Shown piece after piece: positions 29,531 to 36,703 of a stretch of DNA of 46,192 bases. The DNA is from an uncultured Bacilli bacterium. GTDB taxonomy: Bacteria; Bacillota_I; Bacilli_A; RF39; UBA660. Positions within the stretch are counted from its first letter, which is position 1, and each line of letters begins with the position of its first letter. Both the position numbers and the translations under genes were made by a program. The notes under the pieces were generated by a model. It did not search any database, was not told the origin of the DNA, and saw only the letters and a list, made by a program, of their open reading frames with translations. Location: positions 1-46,192 of the forward strand of contig CAKOOQ010000004.1 of the NCBI GenBank assembly GCA_934098555.1, given 5' to 3'.

Positions 29531-30694
29531 ATGAAAAAGAAACTACTTTTTTTACTTTTTACAATATTTTTTTTAATGGGAAATGTCAAAGCTGCTGATT
29601 TAACGTGTTATTACAAACGTCAAAATACCGTTTTACCGGCTGACATCATTGTCGAAGTTAATGGTGATGGTACTGTTTCAGCAAAATGGACCGGTGATAA
29701 TACATATGCCAATTTAAACTCTAAAAATATTGTTTATCGAAACTTTTTGAAAAATAATGATAGTACTTTAAGTTGTACGTCAAAACTATATGCAAGTATT
29801 CCTGGTTTGCCTGCCAATACATATGATATTTATAGTCAATATGATTCAAGTGTATTTATGTATGAAAAATGTGATAATAACGCTTTTTGTTTTGAATCGG
29901 TTTTAGATAAATCAAAATCTTCAAGTGATGTAACCATTAATAATGGAGAAAGTAGTATGACTTGTGAATATGACAGTGCCGGATTCCTTCCAGGAAGTAC
30001 TTATGCTAGAATTTTGTATTCTGTTGTAAATGGCAAACCTGTATTCAGTCAAAAAGGTGGCGAGACAAACTATACTTTAACAGCAACGGATGATTTTGCC
30101 GTCGCATCTTCTTGTAGTGCCCAAGGTTCACTATATATTAGTTGTAATTTAGGCACTAGTACATGTAAAGTTCATAGCTCAAAAAAAAGACCTTATAATC
30201 AAGAAATTAAATTAGTATCTGAGGAAGATGAAACCATAAAAGATGGTACACAAATTGATGAAGATAATGAAAATCGCGATAATTATCATGATAAAACCTT
30301 TAACCCCAAAACTTTATGTGAAGAAGCTGAAAACTGTAATATTAGTTTGGCTTATTTTTGTACAACACCAACTGTTGCGCGGACTCTTAAATTTTTAGGC
30401 TTATTATTTTATATTGCTAAAATATTAGTTCCTGGCATTATAATCGTCATGGGTTTTGTTAATTTATTTAACATTATGACCTCAGGAAAACTAGAAGATG
30501 CCAAAAAATATGGTAAAGCCATTGTTATCCGTATTTTTGTAGGTATCGGTATTTTCTTACTTCCTGGTATTATTAATACGATATATGATGGGGCGAAAAC
30601 TATCATTGGTGGCGGAGGTACTGGGGGATTTGACAATTGTGTAAGTTGCTTACTTGAACCTAATTCTGATGAATGCTATATTGAAGAAAACTAG
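29531..30694 (+). CDS. Secreted ectodomain fused to a VirB2-like domain (2 of 6)
   Basis: This 387-residue protein has a signal peptide (cleavage near VKAAD), an extracellular region of about 250 residues with about ten Cys and many Ser/Thr/Asn, then the VirB2-like unit: YFCTTP, helix 1 (FYIAKILVPGIIIVMGFVNL), the loop SGKLEDAKKYGKAI, helix 2 (VIRIFVGIGIFLLPGIINTI) and the tail DNCVSCLLEP. The ectodomain is unlike any I recognise. The ATG at 29531 follows GGTGATTGAG. It has its own extended -10 (TATAAT, 29499-29504) and terminator. It may expose a binding domain on the T4SS surface structure. Confidence 0.78.
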   Translation: MKKKLLFLLFTIFFLMGNVKAADLTCYYKRQNTVLPADIIVEVNGDGTVSAKWTGDNTYANLNSKNIVYRNFLKNNDSTLSCTSKLYASIPGLPANTYDIYSQYDSSVFMYEKCDNNAFCFESVLDKSKSSSDVTINNGESSMTCEYDSAGFLPGSTYARILYSVVNGKPVFSQKGGETNYTLTATDDFAVASSCSAQGSLYISCNLGTSTCKVHSSKKRPYNQEIKLVSEEDETIKDGTQIDEDNENRDNYHDKTFNPKTLCEEAENCNISLAYFCTTPTVARTLKFLGLLFYIAKILVPGIIIVMGFVNLFNIMTSGKLEDAKKYGKAIVIRIFVGIGIFLLPGIINTIYDGAKTIIGGGGTGGFDNCVSCLLEPNSDECYIEEN

Positions 30695-30712
30695 AAAACA
30701 CTAGTTTTTTTA
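30688..30712 (+). terminator. Terminator after VirB2-like gene 2
   Basis: AAAACTAG and CTAGTTTT form a perfect stem around an A-rich loop, followed by a T-run. The arm is related to that of the 29458 terminator. Confidence 0.85.
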
Positions 30713-30757
30713 ATTATTTACTGATATAATTATTTTGTTGAAAAAGTGGGGATTTTT

Positions 30758-31294
30758 ATGAAAAAAACACGTATTCTTTTTTTAATATTGTTATTTAATT
30801 TTCTAATTGTCTGTCCAAATGTAGTTGAAGCAAAAGCCTTAGATTTAGATAACACAATTATTTTAAATGATGTGAGCTATGTTTTTTTAGATGGTGATGT
30901 TCAATACGATGTTAAAGATACAACTGTTGGTGAAATCTGTAGTATGCCACAGTACAGAAAAGTAGCCAAGTTTTTTGGCTCTATTGTTACCTTTGCAAAA
31001 TACATCATTCCTATAATTATTATTGCTTTTGGTATTATGGATTTGTATAATGCTGTGACAAGTGCGAAAGATGATCAAATAAAAAAGTCATTTAAATCTA
31101 TTGGGGTACGAGTTGCTGCGGGTGTGCTGGTCTTCTTACTTCCAGGGCTTGTTCAATTTTTCTTTAATATGTTAAATGATTGGAGTAATTATAAAGTTGA
31201 TGTTTGCTGTTGTACAGAGTGTATTTTAAATTCTAGCTGTGATGTAAATAGCTGTAACAGCAAATCTTGTAAAATAGAAGGGATGAATAGCTAA
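30758..31294 (+). CDS. Secreted VirB2-like domain protein (3 of 6)
   Basis: This 178-residue protein has a signal peptide (about residues 1-26, ending VVEAKA), a short extracellular segment, then the family unit: EICSMPQ, helix 1 (AKYIIPIIIIAFGIMDLYNAV), the loop SAKDDQIKKSFKSI, helix 2 (GVLVFLLPGLVQFFFNML) and a Cys-rich tail with CCCTEC and eight Cys in all after helix 2 (hand count). The ATG at 30758 follows GTGGGGA. An extended -10 TATAAT lies at 30725-30730. It overlaps the next gene by one base (TAATG). Confidence 0.78.
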   Translation: MKKTRILFLILLFNFLIVCPNVVEAKALDLDNTIILNDVSYVFLDGDVQYDVKDTTVGEICSMPQYRKVAKFFGSIVTFAKYIIPIIIIAFGIMDLYNAVTSAKDDQIKKSFKSIGVRVAAGVLVFLLPGLVQFFFNMLNDWSNYKVDVCCCTECILNSSCDVNSCNSKSCKIEGMNS

Positions 31295-32115
31295 TGAAGA
31301 AGAAATTTTTATTTGTTATTGCCATTTTTTTCGTAAGTATCTTAAGTGCCAATGCGGCTTATTATTATGAAAAAGACAATGGTAATTATTCACTTTGTAC
31401 ACAAAGTGTTTCCGATTGTGTCGAGTTAAGTAAAAATACAGATGGTCTTATTGTTAACAGTGGTAAAAAAGAAATTGAATATAAAAATATTGTTTATTAT
31501 TTTAGTTTAGAAGCTCAAGAAAAATATTATAAAACAACTTACGGCGTAACGAGAATGTATTTTTATATGTCAAATGATAAATTTGTATTGTGTTCAAAAA
31601 AAGGAAGTTGCAGTACTTATACCAGAGAACAATTAGAAAAAAAAGATGCTATTATAGCAAATAAAAGTGAAATTACTATTGGCGATGATAGCTATTATTA
31701 TAATTCGACGTATGAAAGTAATAATTCGAATTCAACAAATAGCTCAAATAATGTGCCAAGTGATACGACGACGGGTACTAAAGAAGAGGCTAAAGATGAC
31801 CTTGGCTATTGTACTAAGCTAAAAGAACCTTTACAATTTTTAGGAAATATTGTTTTAATTGTTAAAATTGTTATTCCGATTATTATTATTATTTATGGTT
31901 CTGTTGATTTTTTTAGAGCTGTTGTTGGTTCTAAGGATGATGAAATTAAAAAGTCGGCACATAGCCTTTTATTTAGGATTATTGCGGGTGTTGCCATTTT
32001 CTTAATTCCAACTCTTGTTAGTTTGGTTTTCTCACTTATAAGTGACTTTGCCAATGTTAAAGGAACATTCAATGCTTGCCAAAAATGTGTTCTTAATGTT
32101 CGAAAATGTAAGTAG
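31294..32115 (+). CDS. Secreted ectodomain fused to a VirB2-like domain (4 of 6)
   Basis: This 273-residue protein has a signal peptide (ending SANAA), a Tyr- and Lys-rich ectodomain of about 120 residues with short YYYE/YYY runs and repeated KFVLCSKKG-like segments, then a Ser/Asn/Thr linker. The family unit follows: YCTKLK, helix 1 (IVKIVIPIIIIIYGSVDFFRAV), the loop GSKDDEIKKSAHSL, helix 2 (GVAIFLIPTLVSLVFSLI) and the tail NACQKCVLNVRKC. It is translationally coupled to the genes on both sides. The ectodomain may be a small Tyr-rich binding module; function unknown. Confidence 0.78.
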   Translation: MKKKFLFVIAIFFVSILSANAAYYYEKDNGNYSLCTQSVSDCVELSKNTDGLIVNSGKKEIEYKNIVYYFSLEAQEKYYKTTYGVTRMYFYMSNDKFVLCSKKGSCSTYTREQLEKKDAIIANKSEITIGDDSYYYNSTYESNNSNSTNSSNNVPSDTTTGTKEEAKDDLGYCTKLKEPLQFLGNIVLIVKIVIPIIIIIYGSVDFFRAVVGSKDDEIKKSAHSLLFRIIAGVAIFLIPTLVSLVFSLISDFANVKGTFNACQKCVLNVRKCK

Positions 32116-32125
32116 GTGTAAAAAG

Positions 32126-32620
32126 ATGAAATTTAAATATTTATTTTTAGTTGTTATGTTAGGTTTCTTTTTTGGAACAAATAGTGCCAGTGCCACAGAG
32201 ATAACGTCTGATAATATTATTGTGACAAATTTAAATAAGTCTTATGATAGTGAAGTTGTTTTACTAGCAAACGAAGGGAAAGAAGAGGCAACGGGTACGG
32301 TTAATTATTGTGAAGGCTTAAAACCCACTTTTGTTTTTATCGGTCATCTTATTCGCTTAGCTAAAATTTTGATTCCTATTGTGATTATCATCTTTGGTAT
32401 GCTCGATTTTTTTAAAGCTGTTACGGGTGCCAAAGATGATGAATTAAGAAAATCCTTACGTTCTCTTTTATTCCGTATTCTTGCCGGTGTTTGTATTTTC
32501 TTTTTACCAGCTGTTATTGACTTTGTTTTCAGCTTGGTTGATGGTTGGAGTAATAGCGAATATGAATCTAATTATCAAAACTGCTTTAAATGTGTCTGGA
32601 ATGTTAGCAGTTGTACATAA
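32126..32620 (+). CDS. Secreted VirB2-like domain protein (5 of 6)
   Basis: This 164-residue protein has a signal peptide (ending SASATE), about 45 residues of extracellular segment, then the family unit: NYCEGLKP, helix 1 (AKILIPIVIIIFGMLDFFKAV), the loop GAKDDELRKSLRSL, helix 2 (ILAGVCIFFLPAVIDFVFSL) and the tail NCFKCVWNVSSC. It is the closest in sequence to gene 4 of the set, from which it is separated by 10 nt. The ATG at 32126 follows GTAGGTG; the frame extending 84 nt upstream lies inside gene 4. A terminator follows. Confidence 0.8.
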   Translation: MKFKYLFLVVMLGFFFGTNSASATEITSDNIIVTNLNKSYDSEVVLLANEGKEEATGTVNYCEGLKPTFVFIGHLIRLAKILIPIVIIIFGMLDFFKAVTGAKDDELRKSLRSLLFRILAGVCIFFLPAVIDFVFSLVDGWSNSEYESNYQNCFKCVWNVSSCT

Positions 32621-32650
32621 TAATGTAATTTGTTAGAGTTACATTTTTTT
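32621..32650 (+). terminator. Terminator after VirB2-like gene 5
   Basis: AATGTAA and TTACATT form a perfect 7-bp stem around an AT-rich loop, then seven T. Confidence 0.7.
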
Positions 32651-32651
32651 C

Positions 32652-32680
32652 TTGTTATAAAGTAGTATTTCTAGTATAAT
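32652..32680 (+). promoter_or_regulatory. Promoter of the C39-VirB2/VirB6/VirB3/VirB4 part
   Basis: TTGTTA (32652-32657), 17 nt and a perfect TATAAT (32675-32680) lie 25 nt before the next start. Confidence 0.7.
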
Positions 32681-32705
32681 TTAAGATGAAAACGAGCGTG
32701 AAATT

Positions 32706-33713
32706 ATGAAAAAAAAGTTGTTTGTATTATTTACTTTCTTTTGCTTGATTTTAAATGTTAATGCTGAAGACTGTCAAAAAATTTCTGAAAGTAATATAAA
32801 TACTTATTTTGCTGCTGATTATGCGGACGTTAAATATTGTACGGGCACACGTAATTTGAAAAGTGCCGGTTGTTTTCCTTTAACAATCGCGTCAATTTTA
32901 AAAAGTTATGGACTGGATTATAAACCAACTGATATCTCAAGTTATTTATGTGAACATTATGAATCGATGGCTCAAAGTGCACGTTATGATACAATTATAA
33001 AAGCACCTGATGTTAAAGATGAATTTAATATGGATGTAGAAAGAATTGATAGTACGTTAAGTGCTATTGATACGGCTCTTTCTAGTAATAGATCGGTTTT
33101 GGCATCTGTTAATTCTAATAGTATTTTTACAGATGGCACTCATTACATAGGTATTGTTTTAAAAAATGATAATCAATATTATATAATTAATACGGGTACT
33201 AGAACCAAAACAAATGAAACAAGTGGTTGGTATACAAAAGAGTCTGTAGAAAGTAATGTTGTTAATTCACTTAATATGGGAATGTGGTCCATCATGCCAA
33301 GGAGTTGTTCTAACTTGTCAACAGGAAACGATACATCATCATCAAGTGATCATATGCCTTCAGAAGATCCATATCCTGGAGCCGGTCCTAATTTGAATAC
33401 GGATGCTGATGTGTCATGTAAAAAGATATTTAAAAAGAATAATAGTGATGAATTTAATGATTTAGGGCAATTTTTACAAGATTTATTTTTAGGTATTAGA
33501 ATTTTAGCTCCAGCTATGGTTATCATTTTATCAACCATTGACTATATAAAGGCCATCGCTGCCTCTAGTCAAGATGATATAAAAAAAACAAACCAAAGAA
33601 CTATCAAAAGAATGATTACTGGTGTTATAGTCTTCTTTGTACCTTTACTTTTAGATATTTTATTTAATTTATTTGGCGTCTATGATATTTCAACATGTGG
33701 AATTGGTAGTTAA
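32706..33713 (+). CDS. C39-like peptidase fold fused to a VirB2-like domain (6 of 6)
   Basis: This 335-residue protein has a signal peptide (ending VNAED), then about 180 residues that resemble the papain-like peptidase C39 family: SAGCFPLTIASILKSYG (catalytic Cys in the GC-P motif), GTHYIGIVLKND (catalytic His) and YYIINTGTR, where Asn replaces the usual Asp. After a Ser/Pro linker comes a divergent two-helix unit: IRILAPAMVIILSTIDYIKAI, the loop SSQDDIKKTNQRTI, GVIVFFVPLLLDILFNL and a single tail Cys (ISTCGIGS). An extracellular Cys protease tied to the secretion core could cut incoming or assembled proteins; whether it is active is unknown. Confidence 0.72.
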   Translation: MKKKLFVLFTFFCLILNVNAEDCQKISESNINTYFAADYADVKYCTGTRNLKSAGCFPLTIASILKSYGLDYKPTDISSYLCEHYESMAQSARYDTIIKAPDVKDEFNMDVERIDSTLSAIDTALSSNRSVLASVNSNSIFTDGTHYIGIVLKNDNQYYIINTGTRTKTNETSGWYTKESVESNVVNSLNMGMWSIMPRSCSNLSTGNDTSSSSDHMPSEDPYPGAGPNLNTDADVSCKKIFKKNNSDEFNDLGQFLQDLFLGIRILAPAMVIILSTIDYIKAIAASSQDDIKKTNQRTIKRMITGVIVFFVPLLLDILFNLFGVYDISTCGIGS

Positions 33714-33727
33714 GGGAGGTGTTTTAT

Positions 33728-35818
33728 ATGTTTTTAACAGGTTTTTCTGTTCTAGGCTGGTTTAACAATGCAATTCATATGTTTTTATTATGGCTAGACC
33801 AAACCGTTTATTGGTGTGCTGCTCAGTGCTATCAATTATTTATGAAGCTAGCCACCGCACAAATTTTTACTGATGATTTTTTTGCTGGATTTGCTAGACG
33901 CATTTATGCTATTCTTGGTGTGTTCATGTTATTTTATCTAGTTTATGCTTTATTAAATGCTATTGTAGATCCAGATAAATTGACAAAAGGGGATAAGGGA
34001 GTAGGCAAAATTGCTTCCAATCTTGTGGTTTCTCTTGTTCTTTTAGGCCTTATGCCAAGTATATTTAGCTATGCCTATCGTATGCAAAATTTTGTCTTAT
34101 CATCCAATTTACTAGGAGCTGTTATTTTAGGCTCAGATGTTATTGACGTTTCTGACAGTGATTCTATAAAAGAAAATGAAGAGAGTCTGATACGTTTTGG
34201 TGATTATGTATCTTTTACGGTTTTAAACGCTTTTTTAAATCCTGAAAATTTAAATCCAACTCTTGAAGGAGGATATAACTGGTATGGCCTTAAAGAAGAA
34301 ATATTAAAAAAAGGCTTATGGATGTCAATACCTTCTACTATGTCTAATGCAGTTTCTAATGGTGTTTCTATAGATGGGGTAAATACCGTGATAACATATC
34401 GGCCTCTTATATCAACTGCGGCAGGTGTCTTTTTAATTTATGTTTTATTGTCTTTCACCTTAGATTTAGGTTTGCGTGTTGTAAAATTTGCTTTTTATCA
34501 ACTTTTAGCACCGATTCCTATTATTTTAAGAATAATTCCAAGCAAAAAAAGCACTTTTGATAAATGGCTTAAACAAACACTTTCTGTTTATTTTGAAGTT
34601 TTTGTGAGAGTTGCTTTGATGTATATAGTGATTTATTTTATAAATGCTATCACAACAAATAACACTTTAATGGATTTATGGACAGATAGCTCTACCGGCA
34701 AACTTGCTTTGGCCGTTGTAATTATGGGTGTTTTTGCCTTTGCTAAACAAGCACCTAAATTGATAAGCGATGTATTAGGAATTGATACTGGTAACTTAAA
34801 ACTTGGAATTACGGATAAATTAAAAGCAAGAGGACCTATTGGCAATGTATTGAATAAGGGAATTGGCGCAGTATCTGGTTCATTAGGTGGTATGGCAACA
34901 GGTGTGTTAAATAAGGATGTAAATACATGGGCAGCCATGAAACAAGGTTTTGCTGGTGGCTTTAAAACAGGTGGCAGTCAATTTACTACGCAAAGAGATA
35001 AAACATTCAAAAGTTATTATGGCTATAATGCCGAACAAGGTCTACTTGGCGGTAGAAGTATTTCTGATAGATTAACAAATTCTTTTGGTAAATCTGTCGA
35101 AAAAAGTGCTGTCGAAGATGCTAATAAATTTATTAACAACTATGAAAGAAAGGATAACAAAAGAAGCAAATTTTATACAACTTTATATAATGATCTTGCC
35201 AATGGAACGCAATTTGATGCTATATCGAATGATATTCGAAACTCTTCAAAATTCTCAAAAATATATGAAGAAGCTAGAACTAAAGCTGATAATGAAGCTG
35301 TTAGATTAGACATTAAGAAATCTGATCCAGAATACAATCGTATTTATAATAAATACGTGGATGATTTGATGAACCGTTCTACTGATGCAAATATAGTTCG
35401 TGGATTGAAAACCCAAAAACAAGCTTCTGAATTATCTAAGAACTGGGACAAATTTATTGATGATTTTGCTGCAAAAAATAATGGCATGGATGGTGCTGTT
35501 TTCTTAAAAATGTCTGATGCTGATTTACGGGACGAATTATATTTCAGACGAATTACAAACGAACAATTTAAAGATGTTACGGATTTCAAAGCTGAATGGG
35601 AACAATCTACTAGCGATTTTGCTAAAAATTTAGCAGATGGAACTTACTCACGTGAAACAACGGGTACATATGATAAAATCTACGATGAAAGATATAAAAA
35701 TGCTCGTGATCAACTTAAAGAAACTGGATCTGTCAGTGGTAAAGGTGGCGTTGGTGTTACACGTTCTAAATCTGATACAGACAAACTTATTGATGCAATT
35801 AAGGATATCAATAAATAA
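33728..35818 (+). CDS. VirB6/TrbL-like polytopic T4SS membrane protein
   Basis: This 696-residue protein has about seven hydrophobic segments in its first 360 residues (for example IYAILGVFMLFYLVYALLNAI, IASNLVVSLVLLGL, YVLLSFTLDLGLRVVKF), a Gly-rich stretch around 370-400, and a long soluble charged helical C-terminal region. Size and layout match the VirB6/TrbL-type channel proteins of Gram-positive T4SS. The C-terminal 300 residues are unlike typical VirB6 and may be a cytoplasmic docking or regulatory region. The ATG at 33728 follows a near-perfect GGGAGGTG; the in-frame GTG 33719 overlaps it. Confidence 0.78.
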   Translation: MFLTGFSVLGWFNNAIHMFLLWLDQTVYWCAAQCYQLFMKLATAQIFTDDFFAGFARRIYAILGVFMLFYLVYALLNAIVDPDKLTKGDKGVGKIASNLVVSLVLLGLMPSIFSYAYRMQNFVLSSNLLGAVILGSDVIDVSDSDSIKENEESLIRFGDYVSFTVLNAFLNPENLNPTLEGGYNWYGLKEEILKKGLWMSIPSTMSNAVSNGVSIDGVNTVITYRPLISTAAGVFLIYVLLSFTLDLGLRVVKFAFYQLLAPIPIILRIIPSKKSTFDKWLKQTLSVYFEVFVRVALMYIVIYFINAITTNNTLMDLWTDSSTGKLALAVVIMGVFAFAKQAPKLISDVLGIDTGNLKLGITDKLKARGPIGNVLNKGIGAVSGSLGGMATGVLNKDVNTWAAMKQGFAGGFKTGGSQFTTQRDKTFKSYYGYNAEQGLLGGRSISDRLTNSFGKSVEKSAVEDANKFINNYERKDNKRSKFYTTLYNDLANGTQFDAISNDIRNSSKFSKIYEEARTKADNEAVRLDIKKSDPEYNRIYNKYVDDLMNRSTDANIVRGLKTQKQASELSKNWDKFIDDFAAKNNGMDGAVFLKMSDADLRDELYFRRITNEQFKDVTDFKAEWEQSTSDFAKNLADGTYSRETTGTYDKIYDERYKNARDQLKETGSVSGKGGVGVTRSKSDTDKLIDAIKDINK

Positions 35819-35838
35819 TAGAAAAGGGGTAAATTTAT

Positions 35839-36147
35839 ATGAATCAATATTTAATACCTGCCAATACAAAGAAGTCAAAACTTATTCTTGGCTTCTTTAC
35901 TTGGATTGATTTGGCCATATTTGGAACAGGCTGTGGTATTACATTAATACTATTATGGATATTTCAAGGTATGAATTTTACAACGGCTATCATTGTTTTA
36001 ATGCCTGCTTTGGTATCGGGTTTTCTTGTTATTCCGGTACCAAACTATCATAATGTTTTGCAGTTAATTACAAACATTGTGACATTTACAATGGGAAGAA
36101 AGAGGTATTATTGGAAAGGCTGGTGTATTAAAGATGGCGAAGAATAA
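35839..36147 (+). CDS. VirB3/PrgI-family T4SS protein
   Basis: This 102-residue protein begins MNQYLIPANTKKSKLILGFF, followed by two adjacent hydrophobic helices (about 24-45 and 50-68) and a Lys-rich C-terminal end (GRKRYYWKGW). This is the small VirB3/PrgI protein of Gram-positive conjugation-type systems, which sits in the inner membrane with VirB4. It lies right before virB4, as is standard, and overlaps it by 14 nt. Its ribosome binding site is AAAAGGGG. Confidence 0.87.
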   Translation: MNQYLIPANTKKSKLILGFFTWIDLAIFGTGCGITLILLWIFQGMNFTTAIIVLMPALVSGFLVIPVPNYHNVLQLITNIVTFTMGRKRYYWKGWCIKDGEE

Positions 36148-36703
36148 ACAAGAAGAAATAGCAAGTAAGTGGTCAGAAGATTGGGTACCACTTAAAAATA
36201 TAATGAATGGTATGATTCAACTTGAAAATGGTGAATATGTCACGGGAGTTAAAATTGCTCCTAAAAACATTTTCATTTTGGATGCTGGAACAAGGGATAA
36301 CGTTATTTATCAGTTAAGAAATTTTTATAATGCAATTAACTTTGAATTTTGGCTTGTGGTAGCCGATCGTCCTGTGGATATTAATGTGTATTTATCTCAA
36401 TTACAAATTCAGTTTAACAGGGCCACAAATGCTATCACACGTAAACTGGTTCAAGAAGATATTAATAAAGCCAATATGTTTATGAGTGCTGAGTATAATG
36501 TTGTTGATACCGAATATTACATTTTATTTAAAGAAAAGAAGATGGATGTTATTCAAAAACGTCTTCATACTTTAATTAGTAATTTAGCTAACTGTGGCTT
36601 AAATAGCCAACAAACAAGTAATAATGATTTAAGAGTTATTTTAGATAATTTCTTTAATGGTGGTTCTTCCACAACTTTTAGTGGGATGGTAGGTGTACGA
36701 TGA
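36134..36703 (+). CDS. VirB4 N-terminal fragment (split gene, part 1)
   Basis: This 189-residue protein looks like the N-terminal domain of a VirB4/TraC ATPase (NGMIQLENGEYVTGVKIAPKNI, FEFWLVVADRPVDINVYLSQLQIQF). It stops after MVGVR at the point where VirB4 continues in the next frame, and the ATG of part 2 overlaps the stop (ATGA, 36700). The split falls within the N-domain, not between domains. It may be a true two-protein VirB4, a product of ribosomal frameshifting, or a mutation. ATGA coupling of this kind is seen at several junctions in block B, which favours two real proteins. Confidence 0.75.
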   Translation: MAKNKQEEIASKWSEDWVPLKNIMNGMIQLENGEYVTGVKIAPKNIFILDAGTRDNVIYQLRNFYNAINFEFWLVVADRPVDINVYLSQLQIQFNRATNAITRKLVQEDINKANMFMSAEYNVVDTEYYILFKEKKMDVIQKRLHTLISNLANCGLNSQQTSNNDLRVILDNFFNGGSSTTFSGMVGVR

